DNA from: Verrucomicrobiota bacterium
GTDB lineage: Bacteria > Verrucomicrobiota > Verrucomicrobiia > Limisphaerales > UBA9464
NCBI GenBank assembly: GCA_017302195.1
Contig: JAFLEG010000152.1
Location: 1-8,288 of the forward strand
Reading direction: 5' to 3'
Length of the DNA: 8,288 bases
Positions 5,420 through 8,288 of the stretch are shown here, piece by piece. Numbering within the stretch: position 1 is the first letter of the stretch; each line of letters opens with the position of its first letter. Below the pieces are notes generated by a model that made no database searches, was not told the DNA's origin, and saw only the letters and a list, made by a program, of their open reading frames with translations. The translations under genes and the position numbers were made by a program.

Positions 5420-8203
5420 TCAGCGAGCGTTTGCCGGCGACGGCGTCCTGCCGCCCAGCACATGGATGGCGCGGTTTCGAACGGCCACAATCTGACGCCC
5501 CTTCGCCGAACTCTCGCTCACCAGGCCCTGCTCTTCGGGAACCGTGAGGGAACCTCCGAGGTCCACGGACAAAATCTCCCGCCCGGTGACCGGGTCCCAG
5601 ATTCGCAGCGTGTCATCCCGTGCGGACGTGACGATGCGATCCCCGGGATCCAGGAATCCAGCGGTCGCCAGCGGCGCCTGATGGCCCCGAAGCACCACCG
5701 GCCCCTGGTCCCCCTGAAGATCCCAGGCCAGGCCATTGTCGCCCGATCCACCGGTGACCAGCCGGCGACCATCCAGGCTCAGCGCCAGCAGGGAAACAGG
5801 GACGGGGGTGCGGATCTGCCGGCGCAGCAAGGCGGCGGGGAGCTCCCAGACATCCACCACCGCATCGAGGCCGGCGGTGGCCACAAACCGGGCATCCGGA
5901 GTGACTGCCAGCGCCCGGATGCCTCCGGCCTCCGGGGACACAAGGAAGCGTCGGACCACCGACTCGATCTCCGGATCCCAGACAATCACCTCCCCCCGCG
6001 CCGTGGCGGTGACCAGACGCCAGGGGGCCTGGGAGACCGCGCCCGCCACGACACCTCCGCTGCGTACCGACATCTGGACCAGGAGGCGGCCGGCCGTCGC
6101 ATCCCATGTTCTGACCCAGGAGTCCGCGCCCCCGCAGATCACCTTCCTTCCATCGGGCGAGAATCCCACCATGGGCACCGGACCCGGGCCTCCGGGGAGG
6201 GAGAGAAGTTCACGCCCCGTGGCCAACTCCCAAAGGCGCACCATGCCATCGGTCCCACCGGAAACAATCCGGGTCATGTCGGCGGAAACCGCCATTGCGG
6301 AGAAGGTCGGTCCTGAAGGGGCGGCAAGCACCGGGGGAGCGAGCGGCAGGGACCACAGGGAGGCGTTGCCGTCACCGGCTCCGGAGAGGACCTGACGTCC
6401 GTCTCCGGAGAATTCGACCGCGGTGATTCTCCGGGGGTGGGCGCGCAGGGTCTCGACAAGCCGCCCGTCGGCGGAGAACACCCGCAGCGTGCCTCCGTCG
6501 TCTCCGGTGACGAGGCGGCGGCCATCGGACGACATCGCCGCAGCGGTCACCGTGCGTCCCGGACGGGCCAGGGAGACCAGGACGTGTCCCGATCCCGGGT
6601 CCCGGACCACCACGGCCTTGGGGGTGCAGCAGAGGAGGCGGGCGCCATCGCGCGACAGGAACACCCGGTCGTCGGCGGCGTCCACCGCAAAGGCGGCCAG
6701 CTTGACACCGCTGCGAACGTCCCAGACCCGCACGGTTCCCGCCCCAACGGTCAGGACCCTTTGCCCCTCCCGAAAGAACCAGGCGCGACCACACGGTGCC
6801 GGCAGCACCAGCATCTGCTGACCCGAGGCGACCTCCCAGATCCGGGTGGCGACGCCGGGACCGGCGGTCAGCAGGCGGCGTCCGTCCGGGGAGACGGCCA
6901 GACAGTCCAGACCCGCAACATCCATGGGAATGCGGTTGCGGGGCGCCGCGAGGGCCACATGGACGACCTCCACCGAGCCCTGCAGGTCGCTCATGGCCAG
7001 CCATGGCAGGGAGACACCCAGCGGGGCCCCGGAGATCTTCGGCGACCCGGGACGAAGCAGCTTGCCGGGTTGTCCCAAGGCGGCCTCCCACACCATGACG
7101 GTGCCGTCGGCGTTGGCCGAGAGCACCTGGTCGCCCCGGTCCAGGAAGACCGCCGCAGTGACCGGACTGGTGGATCCCCGGACCGATCGCGCGGCGCCGC
7201 TCAGGCGGGAGTGCCAGAAATCCCACTCAAATCCGCGGTTGGGGGCGCCGGCGACCGAATCCAGCAGTTCGCGAAGCAGATCGGTGTCTCCGTCGTTCCA
7301 GGCATCTCCGGCCTGTCGCATCACCGCGAGATACAGCAGGGCCCTGGCCTCGGACTCGCTGCGCTCCGCGCGCTGCCCCGCCCGGGTGGCCTTGAAGGCC
7401 TGGGTCAGGCTGGCGCCGATGCCCGCCAGCAGGAGGACCACCATCACGCCCACGGCCGCGACGGCCCAGCGATGACGGCGGATGCCCTTGCGGATCCGGT
7501 AGCCCCAGCTTGGCGGACCTGCGTGGACGGGCTCGTGATCCAGGTGGCGCTGGAGATCCGCCGCGAGTCCGTTGGCCGTTGCATAGCGGCGCACGCGGTC
7601 CTTCTCCAGGCACTTCATCGCGATCCAGTCCAGATCCCCCTCGATCTGATGCGGAAGCCGGCCGGGTTCGACACCCCGGGCCCGGGCGGTGGTGACCTGT
7701 TCTGCCGCCGGCTGCTTCAGGAAGCGCCGGGACGGTGATGGCGGCTCGCTGTCCAACAGCAGGCGCCTCGCCCCCTCGAAACCCCCGGCCATCAACGCCC
7801 GGCCATCCAGCGGCGTCATTCCGGCCAGCAGTTCATAGAGCACCACCCCCAGGCTGTAGATGTCGCTCCGCGTGTCCACGTCCTGCCGTCCCCGGTCGGC
7901 CTGCTCCGGACTCATGTAGGCGGGGGTGCCCAGAAACTGTTCGCCCTGGGTGTTGCATGTGTCCTCCGTGAGCCGCCCTTCGACAGCCTTGGCAATGCCG
8001 AAGTCAATCACCTTGGGCACCGGCCGCCCGTCCTGGACGCTCACCAGGATGTTGGAGGGCTTGATGTCCCGGTGGATGACCCCTTTCTGATGGGCGTGCT
8101 GGATGGCCTGGCAGACGGGGATGAACAGCCGGAGGCGCTCGGCGAGGGGCAGCGTGTGGTGGTCGCAGTACCGGGTGATGGGCACGCCCTCCACCACCTC
8201 CAC
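5420..8203 (-). CDS. Ser/Thr protein kinase fused to WD40 repeats, lacking the kinase N-lobe
   Basis: A 927-residue open frame from GTG at 8203. The kinase C-lobe is intact: HRDIKPSN (44-51, catalytic Asp46), DFG (67-69), GTPAYMSPE (92-100) and DIYSLGVVLYELL (114-126). It ends near 228. A membrane helix follows (about 246-266), then a charged helical stretch (268-330) ending in RGFEWDFW, then WD40 repeats (about 345-918). With the kinase in the cytoplasm, the WD40 part should face outward as a sensor. The frame begins at MEVVEGVPITRYCD, which in this family follows a Y-F-V-M stretch in the hinge. The glycine-rich loop, the ATP-binding lysine and helix C are therefore missing, and they are not encoded in the 85 bases left. 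Three in-frame stops lie at 8219-8227. It is either a broken gene, a natural truncation, or a sequence joined wrongly at this end. Confidence 0.88.
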   Translation of the reverse strand: MEVVEGVPITRYCDHHTLPLAERLRLFIPVCQAIQHAHQKGVIHRDIKPSNILVSVQDGRPVPKVIDFGIAKAVEGRLTEDTCNTQGEQFLGTPAYMSPEQADRGRQDVDTRSDIYSLGVVLYELLAGMTPLDGRALMAGGFEGARRLLLDSEPPSPSRRFLKQPAAEQVTTARARGVEPGRLPHQIEGDLDWIAMKCLEKDRVRRYATANGLAADLQRHLDHEPVHAGPPSWGYRIRKGIRRHRWAVAAVGVMVVLLLAGIGASLTQAFKATRAGQRAERSESEARALLYLAVMRQAGDAWNDGDTDLLRELLDSVAGAPNRGFEWDFWHSRLSGAARSVRGSTSPVTAAVFLDRGDQVLSANADGTVMVWEAALGQPGKLLRPGSPKISGAPLGVSLPWLAMSDLQGSVEVVHVALAAPRNRIPMDVAGLDCLAVSPDGRRLLTAGPGVATRIWEVASGQQMLVLPAPCGRAWFFREGQRVLTVGAGTVRVWDVRSGVKLAAFAVDAADDRVFLSRDGARLLCCTPKAVVVRDPGSGHVLVSLARPGRTVTAAAMSSDGRRLVTGDDGGTLRVFSADGRLVETLRAHPRRITAVEFSGDGRQVLSGAGDGNASLWSLPLAPPVLAAPSGPTFSAMAVSADMTRIVSGGTDGMVRLWELATGRELLSLPGGPGPVPMVGFSPDGRKVICGGADSWVRTWDATAGRLLVQMSVRSGGVVAGAVSQAPWRLVTATARGEVIVWDPEIESVVRRFLVSPEAGGIRALAVTPDARFVATAGLDAVVDVWELPAALLRRQIRTPVPVSLLALSLDGRRLVTGGSGDNGLAWDLQGDQGPVVLRGHQAPLATAGFLDPGDRIVTSARDDTLRIWDPVTGREILSVDLGGSLTVPEEQGLVSESSAKGRQIVAVRNRAIHVLGGRTPSPANAR
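5450..7171 (-). repeat. WD40 repeat region, about 14 blades
   Basis: Residues 345-918 contain 14 strand endings of the WD type. They start at residues 368 (VMVWEA), 411 (VEVVHV), 453 (TRIWEV), 491 (VRVWDV), 531 (VVVRDP), 573 (LRVFSA), 614 (ASLWSL), 655 (VRLWEL), 697 (VRTWDA), 739 (VIVWDP), 783 (VDVWEL), 824 (GLAWDL), 866 (LRIWDP) and 913 (IHVLGG). Spacing is about 38-47 residues. SPDGRRLLTAG-type strands precede many of them. Fourteen blades would make two seven-bladed propellers. Nucleotide repeats are not obvious, so the duplication is old. Confidence 0.8.
7406..7468 (-). other. Transmembrane helix of the kinase
   Basis: Residues 246-266 are an uninterrupted hydrophobic stretch (WAVAAVGVMVVLLLAGIGA) preceded by a basic patch (RIRKGIRRHR, 236-245). 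By the positive-inside rule this puts the kinase side in the cytoplasm and the WD40 side outside the inner membrane. It is the only such segment in the protein. Confidence 0.85.
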
Positions 8204-8288
8204 CGTGGGCGGGCAGACCTATTACTACATCCAGCAGAAGGTGAGCCGCCCGGTTCTCGTGCTCAATGACCGCATCACCGATCAACGC
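8204..8288. other. Window-end segment that does not continue the kinase
   Basis: In the kinase frame, five unrelated codons (VCPPT) precede the GTG, then TAG, TAA and TAG stand in a row (8219-8227). The other two minus frames show no kinase hinge or N-lobe motif. On the plus strand the frame at 8205-8288 is open to the window edge and reads like ordinary protein (GGQTYYYIQQKVSRPVLVLN...), but I recognise no family. The segment could be the start of other coding sequence brought next to the kinase by rearrangement or by an assembly error. Confidence 0.5.

Noticed and set aside
5219..6316. Open frame of 365 codons on the plus strand over the sigma-kinase spacer
   Set aside because: It runs antisense through both real genes and is rich in Arg, Pro and Gly; nothing in it resembles a protein family.
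6437..7738. Open frame of 433 codons on the plus strand opposite the WD40 region
   Set aside because: A shadow of the kinase/WD40 gene, with Gly/Arg/His-rich composition and no recognisable motif.

Overview
This window is GC-rich bacterial DNA with four real genes, and no RNA gene, CRISPR array or insertion sequence that I can see. Three traits together suggest Verrucomicrobiota, with Planctomycetota second: an ECF sigma factor of the type these phyla carry in large numbers, a Ser/Thr kinase joined through one membrane helix to WD40 repeats, and a large secreted protein with thrombospondin type 3 repeats. Three of the four genes lack a good Shine-Dalgarno sequence, which also fits. The phylum is inferred from gene families; no marker gene is present.

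Layout. 19-1182 (minus) is a complete Gfo/Idh/MocA-family oxidoreductase. 1183-1607 is a divergent intergenic region without a convincing gene but with several inverted repeats. 1608-4775 (plus) is a 1055-residue secreted mosaic protein: signal peptide, three copies of an unnamed module of about 180 residues, three blocks of calcium-binding TSP3 repeats, and one DUF642-like domain. 4756-5250 (minus) is an ECF sigma factor whose conserved N-terminus continues upstream without ATG, GTG or TTG, probably to a CTG at 5316. 5420-8203 (minus) is a Ser/Thr kinase/WD40 protein that starts inside the kinase fold. The last 85 bases do not continue the kinase.

How the genes relate. The kinase and sigma factor lie on the same strand in the order kinase then sigma, about 100 bases apart, and probably form one signalling unit: a membrane kinase with an outer propeller sensor and a transcription output. 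Two features make its integrity doubtful. The kinase N-lobe is absent, with three consecutive in-frame stops just upstream, and the sigma start codon is non-canonical or truncated. The secreted protein converges on the sigma gene with a 20-base overlap of coding ends. The oxidoreductase looks like unrelated sugar or inositol metabolism.

The most novel items are the three-copy module in the secreted protein, the kinase N-terminal break at about 8204-8227, and the start of the sigma factor.
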